Shown here: piece by piece, positions 10,600 through 21,794 of the stretch
How positions within the stretch are numbered: position 1 is the stretch's first letter
Layout: each line of letters starts with the position of its first letter
Source of the DNA: Nannochloropsis salina CCMP1776
Lineage: Eukaryota; Sar; Eustigmatophyceae; Eustigmatales; Monodopsidaceae
Length of the DNA stretch: 64,000 nucleotides
Direction: 5' to 3'
Assembly (NCBI GenBank): GCA_004565275.1
Contig: SDOX01000010.1
Span: 443,446-507,445, forward strand
The notes under the pieces: model-generated
Databases searched by the model: none
Told to the model about the DNA's origin: nothing
The model's input: only the letters and a program-made list of their open reading frames with translations
Translations under genes and position numbers: made by a program

Positions 10600-13536
10600 T
10601 CAAACATGTCTTCTGCCTGCTTGCTTGTCGGAAGCATGCTTTTCTTTGTTGATTTCTTGTTCCAGACCTTCTACAGCGGAGAAGAGTTCCCTCTTGCTCA
10701 TCATCGCCCGGTTTCCCAAGATGACTTGTGCCTTTTCAACCGCCGTTTTGTTTGCTAGATCATTTTTCTTCAGGCCACCATCTTGTCGACTGCTTTTAAA
10801 CAGAGTTTTTGTCGCCGACGGAGCCGAAGACTCAATTTTTGCATGCTGCAGATGCCCCTGTCGACGCGTCGCGCGCTCCTGCTTTTCTGACCGACCACTT
10901 TCACTCTGTCGTTTTTTGTGGACGCGCTTGCTCTTGCTTTCGCTTGGCACAGCTATGTTCGTGTCAGACTTGCAGGGTTTTTTAATGGCCTCCAGAACGA
11001 ATTCAAGACTCTTGCTGTCTCTAGCGGCGCCATCGGCTTGCTCATCGGACCCCCTCCTTTCCTTCGACTTCGCCATGTCTTTGCTTGCTCCCATCAGCAG
11101 GTCAAATACTGAGTGGTTCTGTGAGTCTGGCTCCAATTGCTGTTGCTCTGTCTTATCTTCACGCCGTCTCTTGGAAGTTTTTTCCACGTCCTCCTTTCTG
11201 TTCTTCGTCGCTCCGTGCATCTTCCCATTTCTTTGCGGTGGCCCTCGCCCTTTTCCAGCCACTTCAGCCTCATGCTCAAGCATATCGAGGAGGTCATCCA
11301 ACACCTCTTTCTTCCTCTCCCCTTCTTTTTGAGCCTCCTCCCATTTCGCTTGATTTACTCGGTAGAGCGACACCCCGACCTCCCGCAAAGCCCGCCGACC
11401 GAAATGGCCTCCGGCCAGGCGAGTCTCGGCGTCTATCAACTCCTGGACCACAATCTTTCTCCATTCCAAACTCAATCCGCTCGAAGAAAAACACTTGGTC
11501 AAAATGTGGAAGCCTACAGGATGTGCGGCCAGGGACGCGTAGTGACCCTGCAATCTCTGGGCAAGCCGATCCGCCAGACTCGAGTTCATTTCATCTCTGT
11601 GCGGATCTGAGGTCTTCCTCTTCTTGCTCTTTTCGCCCCGTTTTTCTGCTGTCCGACCACCACCCTCGCTTCTCTCCCTTGGTTCTATGGTCGCTGCCCC
11701 TAGCTCTGTTCCTGCTGAGGACGCACATAGGAGCGGGTCAAGCAAAGTACGGCTACCGATATTATCAGTCGCCACAGCCACCAACGTTTCAGGAGGCAGC
11801 TCAAGTACTGCCCGGCATATTATCCACCCACTGCCCCTGTGTTTCCCCGAACTAGTGGGAAAACGCATCAGACATTCGAAAAGTCGCGCGCCAGGCACGT
11901 TGAGGTGCAATCGCCTGTCATGCTCCGTCCCATGCCCTCCTTCCCTATGGCCTTGTCCCACATCGAGTTCCAACCCCGTCTGTAACGCCAGCACAGCCAT
12001 GTCAAGCCGAGAGCTGTTAGTCCCCTCTTTCTTCTTCGTCTCCCCACCGGCTCCTCCCAAGCCAGAGACGACGGCGTCTACCATCTCTTCCTCGCCATGC
12101 CTCAGACGAAGGCAGGCCCCCGCCAGCCGCCACAAAACACCAGCCCGACGTGTCTCCATCAACCGTCGGACTTGCGGCGCCAATTCGTCCAATGCCGCCT
12201 TCAAGTGCTCAGGCGACTCTGTCCGCTGCAACCAGGTTTGCAGGACGAAATTGGCAACACTGTCCTCGGCAAATTCCATCACCCGACCCCGCATGCAAGC
12301 CTCAAAAATGCGAGCTGCAACCTGAGTAGGCGCCGTATGCCACAGGACCGCTTCCAGGAAGCGACTACTCATAGTCTCGCCGGCCATGGCATATACAACT
12401 TCGGCACATCTATCAGCGTCCTTAAAACACAAGGCTTTCGCCACCACTTCCTGAAAAAATATGCCATCGGTATCCAGGTGGAAATCTTGTCTGACAGCGC
12501 TCTCCTTGCGAGCCACCGCCTGCACAAGGAGACCCAAGGCAGGACTGGCATAGGGATCACAAAGAGCTTGATGTAAATCCCGCAACTCCATATTGGCCAA
12601 TTCCGTCACCATCTCTCCTAGGATGTCAGCGAGTCGGGCGGGCACCCGGTGAATGACTAAGGGCGTGGAATGAAGGTTTCCAGTCTCCCCCTGAGTTTTA
12701 CTTCGTACGTCACCGGGCCCTGCACCAATGCCCTGATAACCTACTGCTACAGCAGTCTCAATACCGTGCTTGTGCTTGGCATGCCGGCCGCGTTTTTCCG
12801 CCACCGCGGGCATCCCTGCTAGGAGGCAGAAAAAAGCACGCATGCTGTGCGTCCCGCACAAATCAAAGATCAACGACAACCACGAGGCTCGCAGCTCCTC
12901 TGCAAGCTTAGTGGCTGTGTCAGCCAATGATATGCCTTCTCCAGGTGCGGCCTCATCGACCTCTGATCCTGTGCTGATAGGCGGTTTGTCGTCGAGTCCT
13001 TCATCCCTGTCCTCTTCCTCCCCGATACCAAGCAACTCAGCCTCCAGCATGGGCCCCGCCAATGATAGGAAGGTTTGCAGTACATGAGAAGAATATCGAT
13101 TACTGGCCAGGCATACCGCGTAGCCGAGACATCCATGTAGAAGATGTGCAAGTTGCTTCCGTGTGCAGAGGCGTGCTACCTTCTCCAAGGTCGGGGCAGC
13201 GTGTCTGTCCATAGCAAGACTTGCAACTTTAAACGTGAGCTCATCGATGAGGTTTTGTACAAGGAGCAAACGTTCTTCAGCTTCGTTTTCTTCCTCCTCG
13301 ACTTCTTGATGTCGTTTTTGTGCGTCGTTCACGATCGTTCCCCTTTGGTTCGAGTTTTGTTGGAGGAGGGCGGTGATGCTTTTGTCGATGACAGGCTCAA
13401 GTGAGCGCAAATAAGTCAACGTCTCGCTTTCTGGCCGACGTGGCCGGGAATAAGCGTGCAAAGTTGCTCCACCTTCACCAAATGTGCTTCCATCGCCTTG
13501 TATTTGCTGATCTTGGGTTGTGGAGGATGGCTCCAT
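10600..13536 (-). CDS. NOP9: NOP9-like nucleolar Pumilio-repeat protein
   Basis: A single uninterrupted frame of 978 residues. NOP9 is a nucleolar RNA-binding protein of atypical Pumilio repeats that binds pre-18S rRNA and is needed for small-subunit maturation. Recognisable parts are the N-terminal TLTYLRSLEPVID helix typical of NOP9 after a short polar leader, repeats such as NRYSSHVLQTFLSLAG (near residue 150), DSVANFVLQTWL and NIGSRTLLDPLL, and the C-terminal repeat HPVGFHILTKCF followed by FGRRALREVG. The tail is long, Lys/Arg-rich and low in complexity, as expected of nucleolar proteins. At 978 residues it is longer than yeast or human NOP9 (about 640-670) because of low-complexity insertions. 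The start is the first ATG. It is divergent from UTP25, another 40S biogenesis factor. Alternative reading: another Puf-like nucleolar protein (PUF6 type), but the N-terminal motif favours NOP9. Confidence 0.8.
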   Translation of the reverse strand: MEPSSTTQDQQIQGDGSTFGEGGATLHAYSRPRRPESETLTYLRSLEPVIDKSITALLQQNSNQRGTIVNDAQKRHQEVEEEENEAEERLLLVQNLIDELTFKVASLAMDRHAAPTLEKVARLCTRKQLAHLLHGCLGYAVCLASNRYSSHVLQTFLSLAGPMLEAELLGIGEEEDRDEGLDDKPPISTGSEVDEAAPGEGISLADTATKLAEELRASWLSLIFDLCGTHSMRAFFCLLAGMPAVAEKRGRHAKHKHGIETAVAVGYQGIGAGPGDVRSKTQGETGNLHSTPLVIHRVPARLADILGEMVTELANMELRDLHQALCDPYASPALGLLVQAVARKESAVRQDFHLDTDGIFFQEVVAKALCFKDADRCAEVVYAMAGETMSSRFLEAVLWHTAPTQVAARIFEACMRGRVMEFAEDSVANFVLQTWLQRTESPEHLKAALDELAPQVRRLMETRRAGVLWRLAGACLRLRHGEEEMVDAVVSGLGGAGGETKKKEGTNSSRLDMAVLALQTGLELDVGQGHREGGHGTEHDRRLHLNVPGARLFECLMRFPTSSGKHRGSGWIICRAVLELPPETLVAVATDNIGSRTLLDPLLCASSAGTELGAATIEPRERSEGGGRTAEKRGEKSKKRKTSDPHRDEMNSSLADRLAQRLQGHYASLAAHPVGFHILTKCFSSSGLSLEWRKIVVQELIDAETRLAGGHFGRRALREVGVSLYRVNQAKWEEAQKEGERKKEVLDDLLDMLEHEAEVAGKGRGPPQRNGKMHGATKNRKEDVEKTSKRRREDKTEQQQLEPDSQNHSVFDLLMGASKDMAKSKERRGSDEQADGAARDSKSLEFVLEAIKKPCKSDTNIAVPSESKSKRVHKKRQSESGRSEKQERATRRQGHLQHAKIESSAPSATKTLFKSSRQDGGLKKNDLANKTAVEKAQVILGNRAMMSKRELFSAVEGLEQEINKEKHASDKQAGRRHV

Positions 13537-13880
13537 GGACCAAGCGGTGACGGCACGGCAAGAGGAAGATACTAGGTGGCTTTCCGGTAAAGAAACCCCT
13601 GTGAAGGCGTGCTATTCGACATAGAGCGTCCAGGATTGGACACTATGAGCATACGTACATGGCAATGGGAAACGCCTCCACAGAAGTGGGTTTGTAAGGT
13701 GTAATGTAGAGACAGGTTGGGTTTGGGGAGTGGTGGGGTGGGGAGGTCAACAATGATGGGCCACGACCATTGCCTGCCCTCCAACACCCGAGCCCCCCCA
13801 AGCCGTGCACGCGGACACACTCGCAAGCAAGCTATGAATCGCGTCCTTACATTTATTTCCTTGAATCCCCTAGTTCAGTG
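13537..13880. promoter_or_regulatory. Shared divergent promoter of NOP9-like and UTP25-like genes
   Basis: Only 344 bases separate the two start codons, which point away from each other, so both promoters and both 5' untranslated regions must fit here. I see no clear TATA box. The stretch includes a G-rich/T-rich segment near 13715-13745. Co-expression of the two ribosome-assembly genes is an inference from the arrangement. Confidence 0.5.
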
Positions 13881-16800
13881 ATGGGCCGGGGAATGCGCGG
13901 TGGTGCAAATAAAGGAGGGAAGAAGGGTAAAAAGGGCAAAGGCACCAAAAAGAGCCGGAAGGACAAAGGCTGGACGCATGAAGGAGCAAGCTTTCAAGAT
14001 ATGGCCGAAGAGGCAGCATCCTTACCGGTAGCTGACAAAAGTATACGGCCAGGTGAGGATGTTGGCAACGATACCCTTGTCGACGCAGGCCCTCGGAAGC
14101 GCCGCATGACCCAGGCATTGCAGGATCAAATGAGACGGGGAAAGCTCCGAGCCATGCTTCGGGCCAAGGAGCGGGCTGTAGGTCGTAAATTTCAGAGAGC
14201 CCGGCAAGCCGCTGAGGAAGCGCTTGCCCCACCGCCTCCTGGTAGGCCTCGGCGGCATAGACATAAGAAGCGCCTGTCTTCTGAAGAGGACATGGGCAGG
14301 CAGGAAGGGAGTGGCATGCGAAGCCAGCGTTACTTATGGATTCATGATCAGGATACAGGAAGCCAACGACAACGACGTATGAAAGAAAGTAGTGGTGAGC
14401 ACGGCGTGGCGATGGAGAATGGCGAGGAAATGGGGATGAAAGGGACAGGGCAGGACGCGTACGCAGTCTTGATGGCCGGCCTAGCGTGCAGTCCTGCCAA
14501 TGGAAAGTACAGGACTATCCTGGAGCAACGGCGCCGAGAAGAAGAGGGGCTGACGGAGAGTACTGACGAAGAGGAGGAGGAGGAGGCCGGGGCGGAGAGG
14601 GGGGAAGGGGAGGAGGAAGATACCGAAGGCGACGAAGAAGAGGTGGAAGGGGAAGAAAGCGATACAGACGAGAGCAAGGTCTCTGACCATGAGAATGGTA
14701 TAGAGGACGAAGTCTTTGGAGAGCATGAGGGGGAAATAGAAGATGAGGATGCGGAGGAAAGCGGGAAAGATGAGGAAGAAGAAGAAGATGAAGAGGAGGA
14801 GGAGGAGGAGGAGGAGGAGGAGGAGGAGGAGGAGGAGGAGGAGGAGGACGAAGGTGATGAAGAAGCAGCGAAGGCAGAGGATATCTGTATGGACAGTGAA
14901 AGGGAAGCGAAGACAAAAGAGAGCTTCGGTACTACTGGAGGGCGCAGCGACGCGCGAGACAAACAAGCAATGGCCGGGAAGGAGGAAGAAGACGAGGAGA
15001 TGAACGACGGCAGCGATCCTTTTGAGCGGCAATGGAACCGTGGGCCCCTGGATCCGGAAGAGGAAGAAGAGGAGGAGGGAGGGCTGGAAACGGTGGCAAC
15101 ATGGAAGGGACAGGAGGTCGGGGAGGAGGACGAGGCTGACGCCCTCCTCGTGCAATCTGTCCCCGGCCCGGCCTTCCCCTCACCTCTCCCCACGCCCATG
15201 GACCCTGCTTCATGCCCTTCCCCGCTCCTCCGCAAATCGCTCCGAGAAAACTGGCAGCCGTGCATGCTGCAACTGCTTCAGCGACAGGAGGAGCAGCAGC
15301 GGCGCTGGCGTCGGAAGCAGCTGCCCCGAGAGCTGCAGGCCGCGGAGGACCTGTCTGAGGGCGAGAAGGTGCCTGACCTGGGATCTTTGCAAGCACGTCT
15401 CTTTTCCCTTCTTTGCACCTATCGGGACGTGCTGTTCGCGGGCATTACCCCTCAGAATGTCCAGGGGGTGGAGGCGACGGTCTGGCTTCATGTCTTGAAC
15501 CACACGCTCAAGGCGCGCAAGCAGGTCCTGCGGCACAATCTGCAGCGACGCAAGGAGATCAAAGCCGCGCGTATCGCCAAGCTGACGGCGGCTGTGGATC
15601 GGGAATTAAGCAACGGGGAGGAGAGGTTACAGGAAAAGGAGGTTGAGGGGAGAGTGGAAGGAGATTTTCGGGGCCGAAAAAGCCCGAAAAGAGCGGCAGG
15701 AGAGCGGCCATCCCTCTTAGGCTCCGAGCACGAGGCGGAGGATCGCGATCAGGGCTACACGCGGACCAGGGTACTGGTGCTTCTACCCATACGAAGCATG
15801 GCACTGCGCGCAGTCAAAACGATGCTCCTTCTTCTGGGTGTCCAAACTTCCGTAAGCGGATTGCAGCGTTTTGAGGAAGAGTTTGGGGCCGAGGAAGAGG
15901 AGGAGGAAGAGGAGAAAGAGGAGGAGGGAAAAGGGGAAGAAGAGGAAGGAGGAGAGGGTTTGCAGTCCAAAACGAAGCGAAAAGGCCGGCCTGTGCGCCC
16001 AATGGACTGGCTTGAGCTCTTCGACGGGAATTGCGACGATGATTTTCGCGTGGGCATCGCCCTGACTCCAGGCGCCGGCAAAGGGAAAGGGCCCGGAAAA
16101 GGGGTGGCAGTCAAGCTCTTCAGCGACTTCTTCCAGAGCGATATGATCGTCGCCTCTCCCTTGGGCTTGCGCCTGGCCATCGAAGCTCAAGATGGAGAGG
16201 CAGATTTCCTGTCGTCGGTGGAAATCCTGTGTGTGGGCCATGCGGACGTAATGCTCATGCAGAACTGGGATCACGTCTCGGAGGTGCTGCGTCATATAAA
16301 CCACGCACCACGACAGAATCACAACACGGATTTCTCTCGAGTGCGTGACTTTGTCCTCGAGGGCCAGGCGGGGCGCTTTCGACAGTCGCTCTTTTGGTCG
16401 CGCTTCGTGGACCCCATGCTGATGGCAGCAGTGAAGGGACGACCGACGAGCTCGGGGCACAAAGATCAGAGCAGCCAGAAACCCATCGGTGTGGGTAACG
16501 CTAGGACCAGCCGACAGACTAATTTTCGGGGGCTTGTGCGCCTCAAACGTGTCGTGGAGCATGGGGCAAGCATCTGCAGGGTTGTTTTACCCATCAAGCA
16601 GGTCTTTCAGCGTATACCCTGCGCCCAGCCACGTCTTCAGGGCGACTCACGTCTTGACTTCATGATCCGAAAAATTATCCCGGAACTTCGGCGATTACAG
16701 CAGGGAAGGACCTTGGTCTTTATTCCCAGCTATTACGACTTCGTTCGGCTCCGGTAAGTACGAGGGATGATATTTAGATGCATTTTCCCTTCTGTTTACT

Positions 16801-17328
16801 CCTGTCAAGAGGCTGTGTGTCTCCTCAAAATGTTTTCCCACTCGAGATTCAGGAAAACCGTCGCCAGTTTTTGGTTTTCTTCCTCACACCTCATCACCCC
16901 CCCATTTCTCCCTGTCCGTGCTTACAAAATTCTACGCATTTGTTAGCAACTATGCTGTCAAAGAAGAACTCTCCCACGTTTGTATAAGTGAGTATGAAAG
17001 GACGTCCGAGACAAGTCGGAGCCGCGCCCGTTTCTTCCATGGACAGCGGGATTTTATGCTCTACACGGGGCGTGCCCATTACTTCAAACGCTTTATGATA
17101 CGAGGAGCAAGGCACTTGATTTTGTACTCATTGCCGGAAAATGCTCAATTCTATCCGGAGCTGGTAAATTTATTGGAGGAGGGGACCAGGAGTGGCGAGG
17201 TTGGGGGCGTGACGTCATGTTTCTCCTTGTTTACCAAGTACGAGGCTTTGGCCCTGGAGAGGATTGTGGGGTCGACGCGGGCGAGACATATGTTGGGCTC
17301 GGAGAAGGAGACCTTTCTCTTCTGTTGA
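13881..17328 (+). CDS. UTP25: UTP25/DEF-like small-subunit processome protein
   Basis: Join 13881..16753 with 16947..17328, 1,084 residues. UTP25 (Digestive organ expansion factor in animals) is a degenerate DEAD-box-like component of the U3 small-subunit processome in the nucleolus. Family blocks are clear: LVLLPIRSMALRAVK, FFQSDMIVASPLGLRLAI, DFLSSVEILCVGHADVMLMQNW, DFSRVRDFVLEGQAGRFRQ, GRTLVFIPSYYDFVRLR and, in exon 2, NYAVKEELSHVCISEYE and HFYKR-like HYFKRFMIRGARHLI. The 193-nt intron (16754-16946, gtaagt...ttag) splits an Arg codon exactly inside the FVRLRNY block, which supports the join. I chose the ATG at 13881 because MGRG plus a Lys/Gly-rich leader matches family starts; an in-frame ATG at 13770 would add 37 residues. 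The first half is extremely acidic, including a Glu run from a GAG microsatellite. Confidence 0.9.
14793..14848 (+). repeat. GAG trinucleotide microsatellite in UTP25
   Basis: About 18 uninterrupted GAG units encode a poly-glutamate run in the acidic region of UTP25. Flanking GAA/GAT codons extend the acidic stretch. Such runs are prone to length change between strains. Confidence 0.95.
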
Positions 17329-18146
17329 GCTTACTGGCTCAAGACACTTTACGATCGCGTTTCTCCGTGTAGATGGAGCTGAAAAACAGCCGAAGCGAGT
17401 GTTCGGTGAGGCAGGGAGAGGCTATTGAGAAAATAATCGGGACTAAAAGTAATTACTACTACAACGCCATCATTAATACAGACCTTTCTTTTTGCTCGCT
17501 CCATACTTAATCACAATTCATTCTGTAACATTCCATGTTCCTCTAACCATCCTAGCGGACGGCTCCCAATTTTGCACACCTTTCTCTCCCTACAGTGAGT
17601 AAAACGCTTTTCTTTTTTCCAAGGCCAGGTAACAATGAAAAGATGGCTCTTAATGCAAATTGTCAGGTCAATAAGGCAACATTTTCACGCCTTGATGTTT
17701 CAGAAAGCACCTAGATGATGATTACGAGTAATGGTAGACATGATGTCTATCAAGCCTTTTCAGTAGGCTTCGTTCTCATTTATCGATTAAATCCGGCCTT
17801 CACTAATCTCAGGTTGACGAACTCAGGCATTCGGATCTCGTCCAACACTACATTCGCTCCTTAATTTCCACGCGTCAAAAGTCCTTCTACAGGCAAACCC
17901 GACGAATACGAAGCGATAGACCACTCATTCCATTTTTGTATCTTCTCGGCAAACTTCTAAATATCCTGTCAGTTTTGACTCTTTACCCTCTTTGGAAAGG
18001 CAGATGGCCCGCGACAACCCCCCCCCTTGTGTCATCTTGAAGGACACTCCTGTCTTTGATCAGACAGCTCACTTCCATTCTATAATCTTTTTCCATGCAA
18101 TGGCTTGCTGTGAAGAGCGTCAATTCAATTTTTACCCTTTTCACAT
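17329..18146. other. Convergent spacer between UTP25 and the kinase gene
   Basis: About 820 bases with no supported gene. It should contain both 3' untranslated regions. I see no repeat, RNA gene or hairpin worth naming. Confidence 0.6.
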
Positions 18147-20721
18147 TCATCCCCTCCCCTCGGTGAGCGACCTAAATGACACTCGACGTGATGTGTTCCC
18201 GCTCATCTCTCGGTTCTGTTTGCCTCCGTTGCTGTAGCCACTCATGTTGTCGAACACGCAATTCTCTTCATTTCTGCTGTTGCTGTCATTGCACTTCCTA
18301 AATGTTGATTTTGTGCTACTGACACTGCTCTCGCTCCCTATCTTTTCGGTTATGGAAGCTTCTTGCGACTGACAAGGGGAGGTGGGGGAAGACGGCTGCT
18401 CGGTGCGGGATTGGTTTTTTTGCGTGATGTTCTCCGTGTCCTCATGGGGCTTCATGCAAATATTCTGTCTTCCTGTCTTCTCCGTGTTTACCGTCTTGGC
18501 CGCACAGGCGGCGGCGGTCTGGGATAGGGGCTGAGAACCTGCTTCCTGCAAACGTCGTGCTCGTTGCTCTTGGTAAAAATCATCCAGGCCTTCGATCCCA
18601 GGCGCGATCGGCACAAGTATTGGGGAGCTTTGATTGACACCCGAGACGGGGACGGGAGACCCAGAAAGGCGGCCGACGGTGGTATGTGTCGTCGTCTTCT
18701 CCTTGGTAATTGTGGTCGTGGTGATAGTAGTAGTGCTTCCCATCACCAGGGTGGAGGGAGTCGCAGGCTTGCGTGTTGGCGGGTGCAGGTGCCGAGAGCC
18801 TGTGGGGGTAGCACTGATGACGGGCGACTGCGGAGGGGGGGAGCCGCTGGGAGTGCTTGTAGTTCTAATAGTAGGGGCGGCCGACAAAGGAGGAGAGGCA
18901 TGGGCCGAAGAAGGTGTGGTACCTAGCAAGGAGGAGTTGGCCGGAGAGGACTGTGCGAAGCTGTCCAGGCTGGCATTGGAAGAGGAGATGGAGGAGGCAG
19001 TGGATCGCGTAGTTGCGGAGGTCAGTGACGACGAGGATGCGGTCGAATCGCCGAAGGAGGACTTTCTTTGTGAGAGCGATTCCCCGGTCCGCAGGAGGGA
19101 GAGACGATTGGCCAGGATAATAGCACCAGCCACCGATTTTAGCCGGAACTTTCGGGAGTTGATCTGCTCCTTGAGCATGTCCTGCGCGGTTGTAAGCTCC
19201 CGATCGAGCTTCTCCGAATTCAAAGCGAACCATTTGTGCTCCAGGCAAGCGCGGGCTGTCACTCGCCGCCGCGGGTCTACGACAAGCATGTGCTTGATCA
19301 GGTCTTTGGCCTCGTCCGAGACCTGCCGGAAAACAGGGTGCCGCAACGAGTAAAACCCCTACATTGATGCGTGTGAGAGAGGAAAGGGGGGGGAGGGGGA
19401 TCGGAAATGATGCCTGGCATCGCGACACCGCCAAGCCCATCCCGTCCGAGGAACTCGCTACGCAAATAACAACTTTCCAGTGCACGACCCTCCTCTTTCT
19501 CGCGTCCCGTAGGTCCCTCGCCGCGTCTATGCCTCACCCGCTTAATCTTCGCAAGCATCATCGGCATGCTCTTGTCCTCAAACGGCTGGTATCCTGCCAG
19601 CAGACAAAAGAGGATGGCACCTGCAGCCCATACGTCAACTTTCTCATCGTACGGCTCCTAAAAAGAGAAAAAGAAGATAAGCTGACCATCACGAAAAAAA
19701 CGCTGAAGCAGACTCATGAATTCCTTGCGACCTTTCAGAGAAGATCTACTCGAGAGGGAAGAGGTCTCAATGCTTTCTACAAACGAGCCGCTAACCTCTT
19801 TCACGATTTCCGGCGCCATGTAGCCCGGTGATCCGCAGATGGTTTTCAGACAATCCATGCCCTTAAGACGATGAGACATGCCAAAATCGCAGAGTTTGAG
19901 GCGGGTGGGATCCTTTTTACTCGCGAGCAGTATGTTCTCGGGCTGCAGCACCGAAGTAAGGCCAGAAGTCCGAGCATACCGAACATGATAAGAAAAAAAG
20001 GCGTTCAGTTTCACATACAGCGATTAGTTGGGCACGATAGAGATATGAGAGCTTACCTTCAAGTCTCGATGAACCACCCCACGTGCGTGCGCGTAGCTGA
20101 TGGCTTCCATGATAGCCCGCATTGCCTCCCGGGCATCCGCCTCACTGTACCTGGAACGCTCCACGATAGAGTCAAACAGCTCGCCACCAGCACACAATTC
20201 TTGGACGATATAGATACGCCGGGGATTGCGGAAAACGTGATGCAAGCGTACGATGCCATCATGGTTAAGAGATTTTAGGATGCTGATCTCTTCTTCAATC
20301 AGCAAGCGCTCCTGCCGCGAGATTTTTTGCAAGTGCAACACTTTTACGGCGCGTCTGAGTTGACTTCCCCGACGCCGACACTTATAGACGGTTGCATACG
20401 TCCCGCTGCCTAACTTTTCCTCCAACTCATATATGTCGTTGAAGGCTATGTTGGCGGGCAGATCCTCGAAGTCTTCGTCCACGATACTTTTTTCGCTTTT
20501 CTGAATGACTGGAGGCTGAGGAACAGCAACTTTGGCGGGGGCCGAAGGCTTGCTCTTCTTGGGGGCAAAGACACGACGAACTTTGGGTGGGATCAATTTG
20601 GCCTGGCGTACATGAAAGGAAAGAGTAAGTGAGACAGCTGTCTGTTTTGAGATTCATTAAACTGTTTATTGGTGAAAAGTGCCTTGTGCGGAGTGCCTGT
20701 ACCGACCTGAGCCACCCCCAT
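18147..20721 (-). CDS. CaMK/CDPK-like serine/threonine protein kinase with autoinhibitory-type segment, no EF hands
   Basis: Complement join 18147..19358, 19538..19657, 19796..19942, 20057..20602, 20707..20721, giving 679 residues. The kinase domain spans about 63-318: Gly loop GSGTYATV (70-77), ATP Lys92, HRDLK at 183-187 split from PEN by an intron, DFG at 206-208 and APE at 230-232, so it should be active. The order of motifs and the sequence EHKWF, then NSRKFRLKSVAGAIILANRL after the domain, resembles the CaMK group, whose post-kinase helix blocks the active site until calmodulin binds. There are no EF hands, which separates it from true CDPKs. The remaining 300 residues are Ser/Thr/Pro-rich and without a known domain. 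The 15-nt first exon (MGVAQ) rests only on frame and splice signals and is the least certain part. Confidence 0.87.
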
Positions 20722-21794
20722 GTTGATGGCGCAGAAGTAGGAGGATGTGAGAGGACAGATTCAGCAGACGAGCACCGCAAGTGATGGGGCAGAATACGGG
20801 CGGAAGCAGGCAACGAAGCTCCTCGAACGGCGCCTAGAGGTCGTGACACGTAAAAATCAATAGTGAGTAAAGTAATATACTAAGGTAGAAAACGAGCATG
20901 TCCTGCAAAGCATCGGTCGCACTCTACGCTCTTCCAAACTGATTGAATAGGAATTGGAGGAGCGGAGCACGTTGCTGGATGATGCATGAACAGCCGAATG
21001 TTCGGGATATTGGCCCATGCTCCCCTCACCTTGATGCGGTCCAAGCATGGCGGGACAGATGCGTGATTAAAAAGTAAAATTTCTACTCCAATCGTAGATT
21101 CTATCTAAATTTAGTACATTGTGGTTTTCGGAAGCCACGAAAGCCACTCGGTTGCTGCGGAATCAATCTTAATATTCAAAGCCGGAGGCGGGCAAGGGGG
21201 GGAGGTCGGATTCTGCGAAGATCTCGGTCTTTTGAATCTTCTGGAACCGGATCCAGCCACCACTCGGAAGCCCAGGTCCCAAAGAATAGCCAGGGAAGTT
21301 GAATTATCAGGCAACAAGCCCATTTTCTTCCGTCTTACGGGCTTTGATTGAGCGCGAACTTCGAATTATTGCTGTTCAGCAAAGTATTTTATGTGCGCTT
21401 GACTTATGCAGTTTGGATTTTGGATTTTTTCGCTTGTTCAGGTCACAAGCCGGGAGCGCGCACGAGATGCCGGGCAGACCTCTTACACGCAGGGAATAGC
21501 ACCGACAAGTTAGAAAAATTTCAGAAATGAAGACAAGCTTGAGAGAATGAGTGCAAGCATCGCTGATTGATTTCATTTCTCACTGTGATAGCACAATAAG
21601 GCCCTATTCCCTTGTATCGCATAGGCTTTGCTGTTTTGTTTTTTTCATTGTCCATTGCCGTCTACACATTGGTACATTTTTGCGATACTTATTAACGATT
21701 TGTCAAGAGACGATGCATGTTTAAAATTGGGAAGCGGCCAATCCATGTTAATTTGCATATTAACTTCGCAAGTGATGAGACTCGTATAAAATTT
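20722..21794. other. Spacer upstream of the kinase gene
   Basis: About 1.07 kb holding the kinase promoter and the 3' region of the next minus-strand gene. Short open frames here show no family motif. I see nothing else. Confidence 0.55.

Noticed and set aside
14348-15265. Long poly-Ser open frame on the minus strand
   Set aside because: It is the antisense of the acidic GAG/GAA-rich region of UTP25; the plus-strand product matches a known family end to end.
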